From positions 1-64,000 of the forward strand of contig NZ_CABPRZ010000012.1 of assembly GCF_902459695.1 (NCBI RefSeq): a DNA stretch of 64,000 nt, in the 5' to 3' direction. The notes under the pieces were generated by a model. The model did not search any database. It was not told where the DNA came from and was given only the letters and a program-made list of their open reading frames with translations. Both the position numbers and the translations under genes were made by a program. Positions 1 through 8,377 of this stretch are shown here, one piece after another (within the stretch, counting starts at the first letter, position 1; every line of letters begins with the position of its first letter). The DNA is from Pandoraea terrae. Lineage in GTDB: Bacteria > Pseudomonadota > Gammaproteobacteria > Burkholderiales > Burkholderiaceae.

Positions 1-338
1 TCGCCACCGTCGCCGGTCGCGAGAATCACACCCCATTGCCCAACCACCCAGCCGTGCTTGGGATCGGTGAAGGTAACGGCCGACAGCGTCGCCGAGACCG
101 GCACTTGGCGGGCCTGCCGCCAGGTGCGTCCGTCGTCGTCCGAAAGAAGAATGACACCGTGCTCGCCCACGGCGACGATGCGCGAGCCGGCGCGCGTCGC
201 GTCCAGCAGCATCATGTGGGTCGGCTCGGCCCATGTGTGAGCCGGCATGGCGGCCCAGGCTTCGACCGTTCCCTCGGGTTGGGCAAAAGCTGCCGCGGCA
301 GCGCACAGCGCGGTGCAGGCAACAAGCGTCTTGATCAT
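1..338 (-). CDS. YCF48-like exported protein, partial (C-terminus outside window)
   Basis: The reading frame opens at an ATG at 338 and runs off the left edge, so only about 112 N-terminal residues are visible. The first 19 or so residues form a signal peptide ending AFAQP. After it come repeats resembling the YCF48/BNR beta-propeller blade (VAVGEHGVILLSDDDGRTW, then GWVVGQWGVILATGDGG). Proteins of this type often sit beside DUF1302, DUF1329 and MMPL-type RND genes, as here, and are thought to be exported partners of that system. The start lies 31 bp downstream of the RND gene stop, so it is probably the last gene of that operon. Function is unproven; family call from visible repeats. Confidence 0.72.
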   Translation of the reverse strand, partial: MIKTLVACTALCAAAAAFAQPEGTVEAWAAMPAHTWAEPTHMMLLDATRAGSRIVAVGEHGVILLSDDDGRTWRQARQVPVSATLSAVTFTDPKHGWVVGQWGVILATGDGG

Positions 339-369
339 GGCTGAATCTCTGTAATGGTGCTCGCGGGCA

Positions 370-2730
370 TCAGTGGCTGAGCAGGCCCGGCGCGCGCGCC
401 GGCTGACGGCGCGGGAACCAGCGCTCGAGGCACGATGCCAGCGCCGGCAATGCGGTCATGGCCATCAAAAGATTGACGAGGAACATGAAGGCGAGCAGCT
501 TGCCCATGTCGGCCTGGAATTTGAGTGCCGAGAAGCTCCACGTCACCACGCCGACCGCCAGCGTGATCGCCGTGAAGATCGTGGCCACGCACTCGAACTC
601 AAGCGCGCGCTCCATGGCCTTGAGGATCGGATCGCCTTCGGCCAAATGCCTCTGCAGCCGGTTGTAGATGTACAGCGCGTAGTCCACGCCGATGCCCACC
701 GCCAGCACCATGACCGGCAGCGTTGCCACCGTCAGACCGATTTTCAATTCCTTCATGAACCAGTAGCCGATGAAGGTCGCCACCGACAGCGGCACACAGC
801 AGGCCAGCATGGCGCGCCAGTCGCGGTACGCGAGGAACACGAGAATCAGGATCGCCGCGTACACGTACAGCATCATCGGCAGCTCGCTCTTCTCCACCTC
901 GTCATTGGTGGCGGCGAGCACGCCCGCATTGCCCGCTGCAAGGCGGATGTTGATACCGGGGAACGGGTGCGACGCGCGGTATTGCTTCACGTCAGCCAGA
1001 ATCCGGTTGATCGTCGTCGCCTTGTGATCCGTCAGGAACAGGTGCACGGCAGTCATGCTGCAGTCAGCTTTCATGAATCCCTTGATACGCCCGACGTCGA
1101 CCGAAACCGCGCCGTAGTTCTCGGGGGAGATCGGCACGACATTCATCTTCGGATAGTCTTCGTTGTAGCCCGCGTTGTAGGTACGCAGCATCGCCGAATA
1201 CGACTGGGCAGACACCACGCCCGGCTCGGTCCGCATGGCAGTCGTGAAGTCGTCCTCGTACAACCCGAGCGCCGGGTTGTCGCAGGCCTTACCGCCCGAT
1301 TCGATCGCGACCGAGAGCCAGTCGAGACCCATGTCATAGCTGCTCGCGATCGACGTCGCATCGAGATTGAACCGTGCGTGCTCACGCAACTCCGGTGCCC
1401 CCGGCTGCATCGTGCCGATCACGCGGTCGCGGCTCTGCCAGGCGGAGAGTGCAAAGACCACACAGGTCAAGGCGACCGTGACCCCCGCATACTTCGGTTG
1501 GGCAACCTTCGCCAGCGGACGCAGCAACGCCGAGCGCCAAGCGCCACGCTTGAGTGCGCTTTCGGCGTATGCCTTCGAGAAGTTGAAGCACGATGCGGCG
1601 ACCGGCAGCAGGATCAGGTTCGTCACGATCTTGTAGGCCACACCCAGCGAGGCGGTGATCGCCAGTTCGCGCACCATCGGGATCGGGATCAGCAGCAGCG
1701 TGATGAACGACACGAAGGCGGTGACGAGGGCCAGCACGCCCGGGATCAGCAGGCCGCTGAAGCTGTGCCGTGCCGCATCGAATGAGCTATGCCCACGCGC
1801 GATCTCGCGCACGATGAAGTTGACCTGCTGCACGCCGTGCGACACACCGATGGCGAACACCAGGAACGGCACCAGCACGGCCAGCGGATCGAGCCCGAAG
1901 CCCAGCAGCTTCAACGTCCCGAACTGCCAGACGAGCGAGGTCAGCGAGCAGACGATCAGCAGCACCGTGAAGCGCACCGAATGGCAGTACCAGTACACGG
2001 CCAGCGCAGTCAGCAACAGTGCGATCGCGCAGAAGCCGAGCACGGCGGTGGCGCCATCGGCAATGTCGCCAATCTGCTTGGCGAAGCCGATGATCTGGAT
2101 TTCATAGCCCGCATCCTCGAACGGCTTGCGAATCTGGGCTTCGAGCAGATGGTTGAACGCCACGTAATCGAGCACCTTGCCAGTGCGATCCCGCTCGTTC
2201 AGTTCGGCCGTGATCATCGCGCTATCTTCGTTATGCGAGACGAGCGTGCCGACATAGCCGCCCAGCGTTGTCGAGCGACGAATGTTTGCGACGATCCCGG
2301 GCGTCAACTGGTCGGGCGTGATCGTGCCCGCAATGATTGGCTCCGCGCGAAACCCTTCATCGGTAATCTCATTGACGAACGCGTTCGGCGTCCACAGCGA
2401 CCGAACACCGATTCGATCGACGTTCGGCAGGTACGTGACCGCCTGGGTCACCTTGTACAGCCGCGTCAACCCCTCCGTCGTCCAGATGGAACCCTTGCGC
2501 GCCCGCACGACAACGGTGATCCGGTTCGCACCGAGCAGATCGGACCGGTATTTCTGGAACGTCTGGATGTATTCATGGCCGATCGGCATCTGCTTCTCGA
2601 AGCCGGCGTCCATGCGCAACTGCACGGCGAACACCGCCATGAGGGCAGTAAACAAGCCGATGACCGCGAGCACGATCACACGGTGGCCGAAGAAGACTTT
2701 TTCCAGACCGCTGACTAGACGATTGAGCAC
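370..2730 (-). CDS. MMPL/RND-superfamily membrane transporter
   Basis: 786 residues. One TM helix near residues 15-36 precedes a large periplasmic loop, then a TM bundle (about 225-390), a second large loop (about 430-625) and a final TM bundle (about 625-770). This is the duplicated two-loop layout of the RND superfamily, and the length and motifs (for example GIGVDYALYIYNRL in the second bundle) fit the MMPL/hydrophobe-exporter branch rather than drug-efflux HAE1 pumps. It lies 63 bp downstream of the DUF1302 gene in the same direction. Such four-gene sets (DUF1329, DUF1302, MMPL, YCF48) occur near degradation genes for hydrophobic substrates; a role in moving lipid-like compounds across the envelope is an inference. 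No periplasmic adaptor is encoded beside it. Confidence 0.85.
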   Translation of the reverse strand: MLNRLVSGLEKVFFGHRVIVLAVIGLFTALMAVFAVQLRMDAGFEKQMPIGHEYIQTFQKYRSDLLGANRITVVVRARKGSIWTTEGLTRLYKVTQAVTYLPNVDRIGVRSLWTPNAFVNEITDEGFRAEPIIAGTITPDQLTPGIVANIRRSTTLGGYVGTLVSHNEDSAMITAELNERDRTGKVLDYVAFNHLLEAQIRKPFEDAGYEIQIIGFAKQIGDIADGATAVLGFCAIALLLTALAVYWYCHSVRFTVLLIVCSLTSLVWQFGTLKLLGFGLDPLAVLVPFLVFAIGVSHGVQQVNFIVREIARGHSSFDAARHSFSGLLIPGVLALVTAFVSFITLLLIPIPMVRELAITASLGVAYKIVTNLILLPVAASCFNFSKAYAESALKRGAWRSALLRPLAKVAQPKYAGVTVALTCVVFALSAWQSRDRVIGTMQPGAPELREHARFNLDATSIASSYDMGLDWLSVAIESGGKACDNPALGLYEDDFTTAMRTEPGVVSAQSYSAMLRTYNAGYNEDYPKMNVVPISPENYGAVSVDVGRIKGFMKADCSMTAVHLFLTDHKATTINRILADVKQYRASHPFPGINIRLAAGNAGVLAATNDEVEKSELPMMLYVYAAILILVFLAYRDWRAMLACCVPLSVATFIGYWFMKELKIGLTVATLPVMVLAVGIGVDYALYIYNRLQRHLAEGDPILKAMERALEFECVATIFTAITLAVGVVTWSFSALKFQADMGKLLAFMFLVNLLMAMTALPALASCLERWFPRRQPARAPGLLSH

Positions 2731-2793
2731 AACATCACCCCTTCAAGTATTTCAACGGCGCACGACGTGCGCCGTCTCCCACAGCTTCACCCG

Positions 2794-4641
2794 TCAGAAG
2801 TTCCGAGTGGCGAACACTCCGATGAAATTTCGATCTGCGAATGGCTGACCCACCGTGTTGTGCCCGCCGAAGAACATCGTGAAATTGATGCCCGCCTGCC
2901 AGACCGTCGGATTCTGGTTGAACAGTACGTACAAATTCACCGATTTCGCGCCTTGCATGTAGTTCGCCGAGAACGTCGGCGTATAGCCATAGAGCGCGTC
3001 GGAGAAGGTCACGCCGGGCGTCACCTGCCACCCGGGGATCAGGGTGCCGTCATAAGTCCAGTTGAAATCGATCGTCGCGCCCACGGAACTCGACGTGCCC
3101 TGCGCCATCGCGATCGGATAGCCCAGGCCCGAGTTCTGGTTCAGCCAGGGCAGATAACCGGCTTGGGGCACCTGCGTGACCGTTTGCCCGTTGATGGTGC
3201 GCGTCACGCCGCTCGAACTCAGGCCCGGGTACTTGATCCACGTCACCTCCCACGTCAGCGCCGCCGCATCCGCGCCGAGCAGCTTGATGAACGGATGCTT
3301 GCTCGGCGTCAGCGCCAGAATGCCGTTGATGTCGAACTGGAATTTTTTCTTGTCGACCCATTGCTTGCAGTCGATGCCGGCTACGCCGTTCGTATTCAGG
3401 TCGAGCGGACCGCCGGGACCAAAGCAACTCGAGAGCGCCACGGCGTCGCGCGGGCGATACGACAGCTCAGCGCCGATCGCCCAGTCGCCCAGCCCGAAAT
3501 TCGTACTGACGCCAAAGAGCTGCCGGTTCTCGGGATACGACCACTGTACCGTTCCGTTGGCCAATGACGTGAGCACCGGAGACTTGTCCGCATAGTTCAG
3601 GTAATAGAACCCGAAGTTCGCGTCAACGAAACTCGGCGCATAGTTGAACTTCACGCCGAACTGTGGCTTGTACTTCGACGGCAGCTTCGTCGACACGGGA
3701 AGGCCGATATCATTGAACGGCGGCCCGGCGAAGTCCCCGTTGACGAGGCCAGCGTTGATCGCGCTGATCGCGTTCGCATTACGTGCCGCGCCCGGCCCGC
3801 CAGTCGCGTTCGCAATCGTCCCCGCGCTGGGGCCCGCCGCGTTGAAGTTGGCGGTGCTGATCGTGAGCGGTTCCGCGCCGCGGCCAAAGGCATTCGTGGT
3901 CGACCAGAACGTTCCGACCGGCGGGTAGCGGTTCCCGTTCCACTGCCACTGGTAGTAAGCCTCGGTGCTGACCCCATGGGAAAGGTCCGCGGCGAAGCTC
4001 AGCATCGGCGCCGGGAGCAGCGCCTGCTTGAGTTGCGACCCCGGAACCAGCAGCTTCTGGATGTCGAGCGAGTTGGTGGCATTGATGCCGCCCATGGCGT
4101 AGATGCTCTCGCCCCAGTTGATCACCTGGTTGCCGAGTCGCACGTGTGCGGGCCGCCCGGAAATCGTGAAATCCTTCTCGCCCCACAGGTCGAGCAGTTG
4201 CGCGTTGTAGACGACCTGCGCCGAAGCAGTGCTCGAGAGCGGCGTTCTCTCCGTATTCTTGGCCATGAAGTCATACATGCCCGTGCCGCGGGCCATGAAC
4301 TTGAGCCCCTCGCTCGGCATCGTCAACAGCAATTCGCTGGTCGCACTCAGGTAGGTGGTGAACGGCTTCCCCTTGCGGTAATTCAGGTCACCGTTGTCAC
4401 CGAACCCCCATTGATCGACGTTGGCCGCCGCGCCGCACCCGTTCGCGTTCGGATCACCGGTGAGCGAGCAACTCGGATTCTTGGTCCGAATCCCAGCGCC
4501 CGCTGTGAGGTTGCTCACCCACGAAGCCTTGATGCTGTCGTCCGGCCCCATCGTGAACTCATAGCCGTACGCGCTCGACGTTGCCGCGCCCAAAATTGCG
4601 AGCGAAACCGTAGCATGCCTACTGATAATTTTCCTTTTCAT
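2794..4641 (-). CDS. DUF1302 family outer-membrane-associated protein
   Basis: 615 residues from the ATG at 4641, chosen over an in-frame ATG at 4665 because a GAGGGG ribosome site lies just upstream and a signal peptide follows directly (MKRKIISRH...SSAYGYEF). The mature part is rich in Gly, Asn, Tyr and alternating hydrophobic strands and ends in an aromatic residue (TRNF), like an outer membrane beta-barrel. DUF1302 proteins are porin-like and pair with DUF1329. It follows the DUF1329 gene by 80 bp in the same orientation and is followed by the MMPL transporter. A role as outer membrane channel for a hydrophobic substrate is inferred from partners and sequence character. Confidence 0.82.
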   Translation of the reverse strand: MKRKIISRHATVSLAILGAATSSAYGYEFTMGPDDSIKASWVSNLTAGAGIRTKNPSCSLTGDPNANGCGAAANVDQWGFGDNGDLNYRKGKPFTTYLSATSELLLTMPSEGLKFMARGTGMYDFMAKNTERTPLSSTASAQVVYNAQLLDLWGEKDFTISGRPAHVRLGNQVINWGESIYAMGGINATNSLDIQKLLVPGSQLKQALLPAPMLSFAADLSHGVSTEAYYQWQWNGNRYPPVGTFWSTTNAFGRGAEPLTISTANFNAAGPSAGTIANATGGPGAARNANAISAINAGLVNGDFAGPPFNDIGLPVSTKLPSKYKPQFGVKFNYAPSFVDANFGFYYLNYADKSPVLTSLANGTVQWSYPENRQLFGVSTNFGLGDWAIGAELSYRPRDAVALSSCFGPGGPLDLNTNGVAGIDCKQWVDKKKFQFDINGILALTPSKHPFIKLLGADAAALTWEVTWIKYPGLSSSGVTRTINGQTVTQVPQAGYLPWLNQNSGLGYPIAMAQGTSSSVGATIDFNWTYDGTLIPGWQVTPGVTFSDALYGYTPTFSANYMQGAKSVNLYVLFNQNPTVWQAGINFTMFFGGHNTVGQPFADRNFIGVFATRNF

Positions 4642-4721
4642 CGTCCCCTCACCCAGCAGTTGCATTCAATGCCGACGTGCGCCGTCGGTGCACGTTGGCC
4701 CTCTTATCCTCGCAACAACGC

Positions 4722-6086
4722 TCAGCGCTCGCTGACCGACCTCAGCGTCTCCGCAGTGTAGAAGTCGGACTTGAACCGCGGATCGCTGATCTGCTGGTAC
4801 CAGTGAAGATCCTTGCCCTGGCCGATAGTCGATTGATCGAATACGTAACGTCCGTTGTTCAGGTCGTACTGTACGAATGGTTCGTTATCGCAAGCGCCAC
4901 CCAGCTCCCACACCGGAATCGGGTAGCTTTCTCGCACCTTCCACAGCTTGCCCTGGGCGTCGTAGTCCTCGCCGACGAGCGCCAGCCAGCTGTCTTCGTC
5001 CAGATAGAACGTTTTCTTCGACGACGCGTGGCGTGCAGTGGGTTTGACCGTCGCCTCGACGACCCAGACGCGGTGCATCTCGTAGCGCCGATTATCGGCA
5101 GCGATGCCATTCGGTGTTGCAACGTCGTGCAACTTGCTGTTGAACTTGTACATGCCGAAGGCGTTGTACGGAACGATCATTTCCTTCTTGCCCGCGAGCT
5201 TCCAGTTGAACCGGTCGATAGCACCGTTGAACATGTTGGCTTCATCGATGAGGTACTGGTTCTCGAAGCCGATCAATGGCGCGTCGTGCGTATAGGCCGG
5301 CATGCGCCTCACCCGTCGCTGTCCGGGAAAGTAGTAGAACGTTTCCGATGCCTTGTTGAAATATTGGCGTTGTACAAAAGCCTGTCCGGCCAACGCCGCC
5401 GGCGAGTTCGCGGTGAAGTAGGCGGCCAGACTGAGCTGGTCGACGTCCGCTGGCGTAGTCTTGCCCTGTTTGCCCCATGGGAAATAGAAGACCTGCGGGC
5501 CGATGGCATCGATCCATTCGCCGCCACCGGGGCGCGGGGAAATGGAAGTTACGATGGGGGGCCATTCAACACCTTCGCCCCGGTACCGCATCACGTAGTT
5601 CAGGATCGCTTCGGCGCCGTTCTTGGGCTGCGGGAACGCCACGCCGGGGAAAATCGCGGTCTGCACCATTTCGCCGGTCGAATCGAGCTTCGCCGCCGTG
5701 AGATTCGCCTTCGAGTTCTGTGCAACGGCATCCGGCACCTGGCATTCGCGATGCGACGGATAGACGTCCATCCGATAGCCCTTCGTCTGCTTGATCAACT
5801 GGATCTGACCGGGTGACAGTTGGCTTGCGTACTTGTCGACATTCGAGGCGTCGACCGAATAAAGCGGCTTCTCGCTCCGATGCTTCCAGAAATCGCCTCG
5901 ATACTTCCCGTACGACCACCCAGCATCAGGCGATTGCTTCCCCGCATAGGCCGGTACGGCGCCGTCCTTGCTCGCCGCGCGATCGCCTCCCTCCGGCGTA
6001 ATGTCGTCTGCCGCGACAGCAGTCACACCCACAAGCAATAAAGCGGCCGCGATAGCAGACACGGCTCCGATGCTGCACTTCCTCAT
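4722..6086 (-). CDS. DUF1329 family periplasmic/outer membrane protein
   Basis: 454 residues from the ATG at 6086; an upstream in-frame ATG at 6170 adds 28 residues with no signal character, whereas 6086 has an AAGGGG site and opens straight into a signal peptide (MRKCSIGAVSAIAAALLLVG...AAD). The body has the hallmarks of DUF1329 (DITPEGGDRAASKDGAVPAY near the N-terminus, GQRRVRRMPAY, YLDEDSWLAL), a fold related to LolA/LolB lipoprotein-handling proteins. First gene of the leftward operon; the conserved 70-bp element at 6266-6335 lies 180 bp upstream. Likely carries a hydrophobic ligand between the DUF1302 barrel and the MMPL pump, which is inference. Confidence 0.85.
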   Translation of the reverse strand: MRKCSIGAVSAIAAALLLVGVTAVAADDITPEGGDRAASKDGAVPAYAGKQSPDAGWSYGKYRGDFWKHRSEKPLYSVDASNVDKYASQLSPGQIQLIKQTKGYRMDVYPSHRECQVPDAVAQNSKANLTAAKLDSTGEMVQTAIFPGVAFPQPKNGAEAILNYVMRYRGEGVEWPPIVTSISPRPGGGEWIDAIGPQVFYFPWGKQGKTTPADVDQLSLAAYFTANSPAALAGQAFVQRQYFNKASETFYYFPGQRRVRRMPAYTHDAPLIGFENQYLIDEANMFNGAIDRFNWKLAGKKEMIVPYNAFGMYKFNSKLHDVATPNGIAADNRRYEMHRVWVVEATVKPTARHASSKKTFYLDEDSWLALVGEDYDAQGKLWKVRESYPIPVWELGGACDNEPFVQYDLNNGRYVFDQSTIGQGKDLHWYQQISDPRFKSDFYTAETLRSVSER

Positions 6087-6265
6087 GATGGTTCCCCTTC
6101 CGATTCCGCCTTCACACACTTGTCGCGCCGCTCCCGGGCGAAACACGTTCATTTCGATTCGATCAGCCACGACTACTTGACTACGCCGATTTCATCCATG
6201 GGTGGTCTCCTGATTCGTGATTAGCCTGGCAACCGGGTTGCGAACACTTCCGGCCGCTGCGTTTA

Positions 6266-6335
6266 TAGAACACATTACCAATGTTAGGTAATCATGACAA
6301 AAATAAGAAGGGGAAAAAATACAGGGTATTCCCTG
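6266..6335 (-). promoter_or_regulatory. Copy A of duplicated 70-bp promoter-like element
   Basis: Matches 8157-8226 at 60 of 70 positions without gaps. On the minus strand it begins with a CAGGG/CCCTG inverted repeat (6322-6335, 4-bp centre), then an A/T-rich tract, then a plausible sigma70 pair: TTGTCA, 17 bp, TAATGT. An additional inverted repeat ATTACC/GGTAAT (6274-6292) overlaps the -10 region. It is upstream of the DUF1329-DUF1302-MMPL-YCF48 operon. The conservation and direction suggest shared transcriptional control with the RidA gene; the regulator is unknown. The stretch from 6087 to 6383 contains no gene. Confidence 0.6.
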
Positions 6336-6383
6336 CGCTGGGTAACGCCTACGCGGTCAAACGAGGCGGGTGCCGTTCGCAAA

Positions 6384-7472
6384 TCACATCGGCTTCGGAG
6401 AGGCGCGCAGCGGTGACATCAGGCGATGAAGCAGCAACACGAGTACGCCGGTTGCGACCGCCGCACATATCGCGGCCGTGACAAGGGCATCCCTCATCAG
6501 GTCCCGAGCCGCTTGCGTCGCGAGCACCTTCGGAAAGCTGACACGCACGGCCCAGGGAGGCATGTCCCGGTGTACGACGACAGGCTGCAGCAGGTGCACC
6601 ACGCCAACCTCGTCTTCATACTCGTACGGCCTGCCCCCCCTCACAGCCCTGAGCCCCTCTTCGGGAATGTCCTGCGCCGGCTTCTGAAGCAATGTGGCGT
6701 CCGAATGGGCCGCGTATAAACCGCCATTGGAGATTAGCGCCATATCGGCGCCGTCCACAGACCGGATGCCTACAAGGATCATTCCAAGTTGATTGAGCGT
6801 GAAGTCCGCGTAGACGACACCGCGGAACTTGCCGTTCACCATGATGGGCACGATCAGCGAAGTCGCCGACACCTCTTTTCCGTCCACCGGGTAAGCGTAA
6901 GGCTCCGTGAAGAAGATCCGGCCGGTCCGCTTGGGCATTTCGTACCAGTCGTTGCCCCCCGGCGTCGTCATGAATTGAAGAGGCTGGGCCAACAAACTGC
7001 CGTCTGACTTGCGGTGCCAAAGGACCTTGTAGCGGCCTGTCTCGTCGAAGCGCGGCTGCTGGCCGGCAAACTCGGCATCCCGACCATCCAGGGCATTGGG
7101 TTCCCAGATAAAGCCCGCGCTTACAACGTCGGGGTGGTCTGACAAGAAGCCTTTGATCATGTCGTCCAACTGGTCACGCGTCGGCGGATGGGTGGCCTCG
7201 CTGGTGCGTCGAGCGATCGACGCAAGCTGGAGAACGGCTCCCAGGTGAGTCCTGAACGCGGTTTCGAGCGAGCCCGCCGCCTCACGTGAACCGCTTCGCG
7301 CGAGTGCCATCGTGCTGGCCTCCGTCTGGCGGCTGCTGTTGATACCGATGACCGTGGCGGTCGTGCCCAGGCTGAGCACCAGTAGGCAAAGGGCAAGCAA
7401 ACAGATGCGTGCCTCAAGCGAGATCCGGGCGATAGAGACGCACGATGTCAAAGCCTGTAAAAGGCGGGCCAT
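6384..7472 (-). CDS. Cache-domain membrane sensor, truncated chemoreceptor
   Basis: 362 residues from the ATG at 7472, preceded by GGGGAT; in-frame starts at 7493 and 7643 are possible. A TM helix (about residues 18-40) is followed by a large periplasmic dCache-type domain (about 45-320; motifs GFIWEPNALDG, NDWYEMPKRTG, GVVYADFTL, YAAHSD) and a second TM helix (about 330-350). The protein stops ten residues after the start of a HAMP-like segment (LHRLMSPLR), so the HAMP and methyl-accepting signalling domains of a normal receptor are absent. No signalling-domain coding sequence is found downstream in any frame. It lies 160 bp downstream of ridA, same strand. It could be a decayed chemoreceptor or a sensor acting through a partner. 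Confidence 0.75.
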   Translation of the reverse strand: MARLLQALTSCVSIARISLEARICLLALCLLVLSLGTTATVIGINSSRQTEASTMALARSGSREAAGSLETAFRTHLGAVLQLASIARRTSEATHPPTRDQLDDMIKGFLSDHPDVVSAGFIWEPNALDGRDAEFAGQQPRFDETGRYKVLWHRKSDGSLLAQPLQFMTTPGGNDWYEMPKRTGRIFFTEPYAYPVDGKEVSATSLIVPIMVNGKFRGVVYADFTLNQLGMILVGIRSVDGADMALISNGGLYAAHSDATLLQKPAQDIPEEGLRAVRGGRPYEYEDEVGVVHLLQPVVVHRDMPPWAVRVSFPKVLATQAARDLMRDALVTAAICAAVATGVLVLLLHRLMSPLRASPKPM

Positions 7473-7632
7473 TCTGATATCCCCGATGTACATCTCGGCT
7501 CCCTGGCGATCGCGGTCGGCGCCGCGAGTGCGAAGCGCAGAGAGCAAGTCGCCGCATTTTTTTGGTGTGCTCCCTGTGAGGAAGGGCACAACCTGCTCCC
7601 CACGTGAACTGAGGGTGTTTGGATAACCTGGC

Positions 7633-8046
7633 TTAGGTATCACCGCACCCGGCCACTGCCACCGCCCGGATCTCGATGCACAACTCGGGAAGGGCTAGCT
7701 CCGTGACGCCAACTGCAGTCCACGACGGATAGCGGTTCGGAAAGTACTCGTCCCTGACCGCCGAGAAGACCTCGATGTCATGCCGAAGATTCGTGTGGAA
7801 GGTCGTCAGTTCGACGACGTCGGCCAGGCTCGCCCCCGCGGCCTCAAGAACGGCTTTCAAGGACTCGAAGGCGATCCGGGCCTGCGCCTGCATACCCTCA
7901 CCGGGCCTCATCTCGGCGTCGATCCCAACTTGGCCGGAAACCCAAATGGTGTCTCCCACGCGAGTCGCCGGGGAGAAGTGGTAGGCGTCGTACCACGCCT
8001 GGAACCCGGGCGGAATGATCGATTGCCGTTTCGTAGTCGTTGCCAT
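7633..8046 (-). CDS. RidA/YjgF family protein
   Basis: 137 residues, the usual size of the family. RidA-type proteins hydrolyse reactive enamine/imine intermediates, or act as related deaminases. Visible family features are the N-terminal hydrophobic strand, VSGQVGID, the QARIAFESLKAVLEAAGASLADVVELTTF helix region (quoted in part), and the C-terminal IEIRAVAV, whose Arg matches the substrate-carboxylate-binding Arg of active RidA. Members divergent from classical RidA frequently sit in catabolic operons. It is headed by copy B of the 70-bp element (8157-8226), shared with the DUF1329 operon, which hints at a joint role in catabolism of one compound. Confidence 0.9.
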   Translation of the reverse strand: MATTTKRQSIIPPGFQAWYDAYHFSPATRVGDTIWVSGQVGIDAEMRPGEGMQAQARIAFESLKAVLEAAGASLADVVELTTFHTNLRHDIEVFSAVRDEYFPNRYPSWTAVGVTELALPELCIEIRAVAVAGCGDT

Positions 8047-8156
8047 GGTGAATACCTTTGCTCAAACGAGTTGATGGAAGCAGGGTGCACGGAAGGGATC
8101 GCCACGCTTCAGCGACGCCAGTTCCTCAACGGAACAGAATGCCCGCGCCTTTCATG

Positions 8157-8226
8157 TAGAACACATTGCTAATGTTAGTAAATGATGACAACAATAAGAA
8201 GTAAAAAAAAGACAGGGTATTCCCTG
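8157..8226 (-). promoter_or_regulatory. Copy B of duplicated 70-bp promoter-like element
   Basis: Partner of 6266-6335. It lies 111 bp upstream of the RidA start and on the minus strand begins with a slightly longer palindrome (ACAGGG, TATT, CCCTGT at 8212-8227 read on the plus strand), then an A/T-rich run, TTGTCA and a weaker -10. The rest of the 8047-8377 gap shows no convincing gene. Confidence 0.58.
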
Positions 8227-8377
8227 TCCTTTTGGGTCTCATGGGTCTGGGGGAAGGTCGTTGCCGGCGTGGGCTATGGTTTCGGCGAGGTACTAGCGAG
8301 TTTGTTCGGGGGCCTTGATGCGGACGCGGCCTGGATGCTCGGTTATCGAGCACAAGGGCCGACGGTCCGTTCAGCGC

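Noticed and set aside
373-1785. 470-codon plus-strand open frame opposite the MMPL transporter
   Set aside because: Antisense shadow with no ribosome site and His/Arg/Gln-rich composition.
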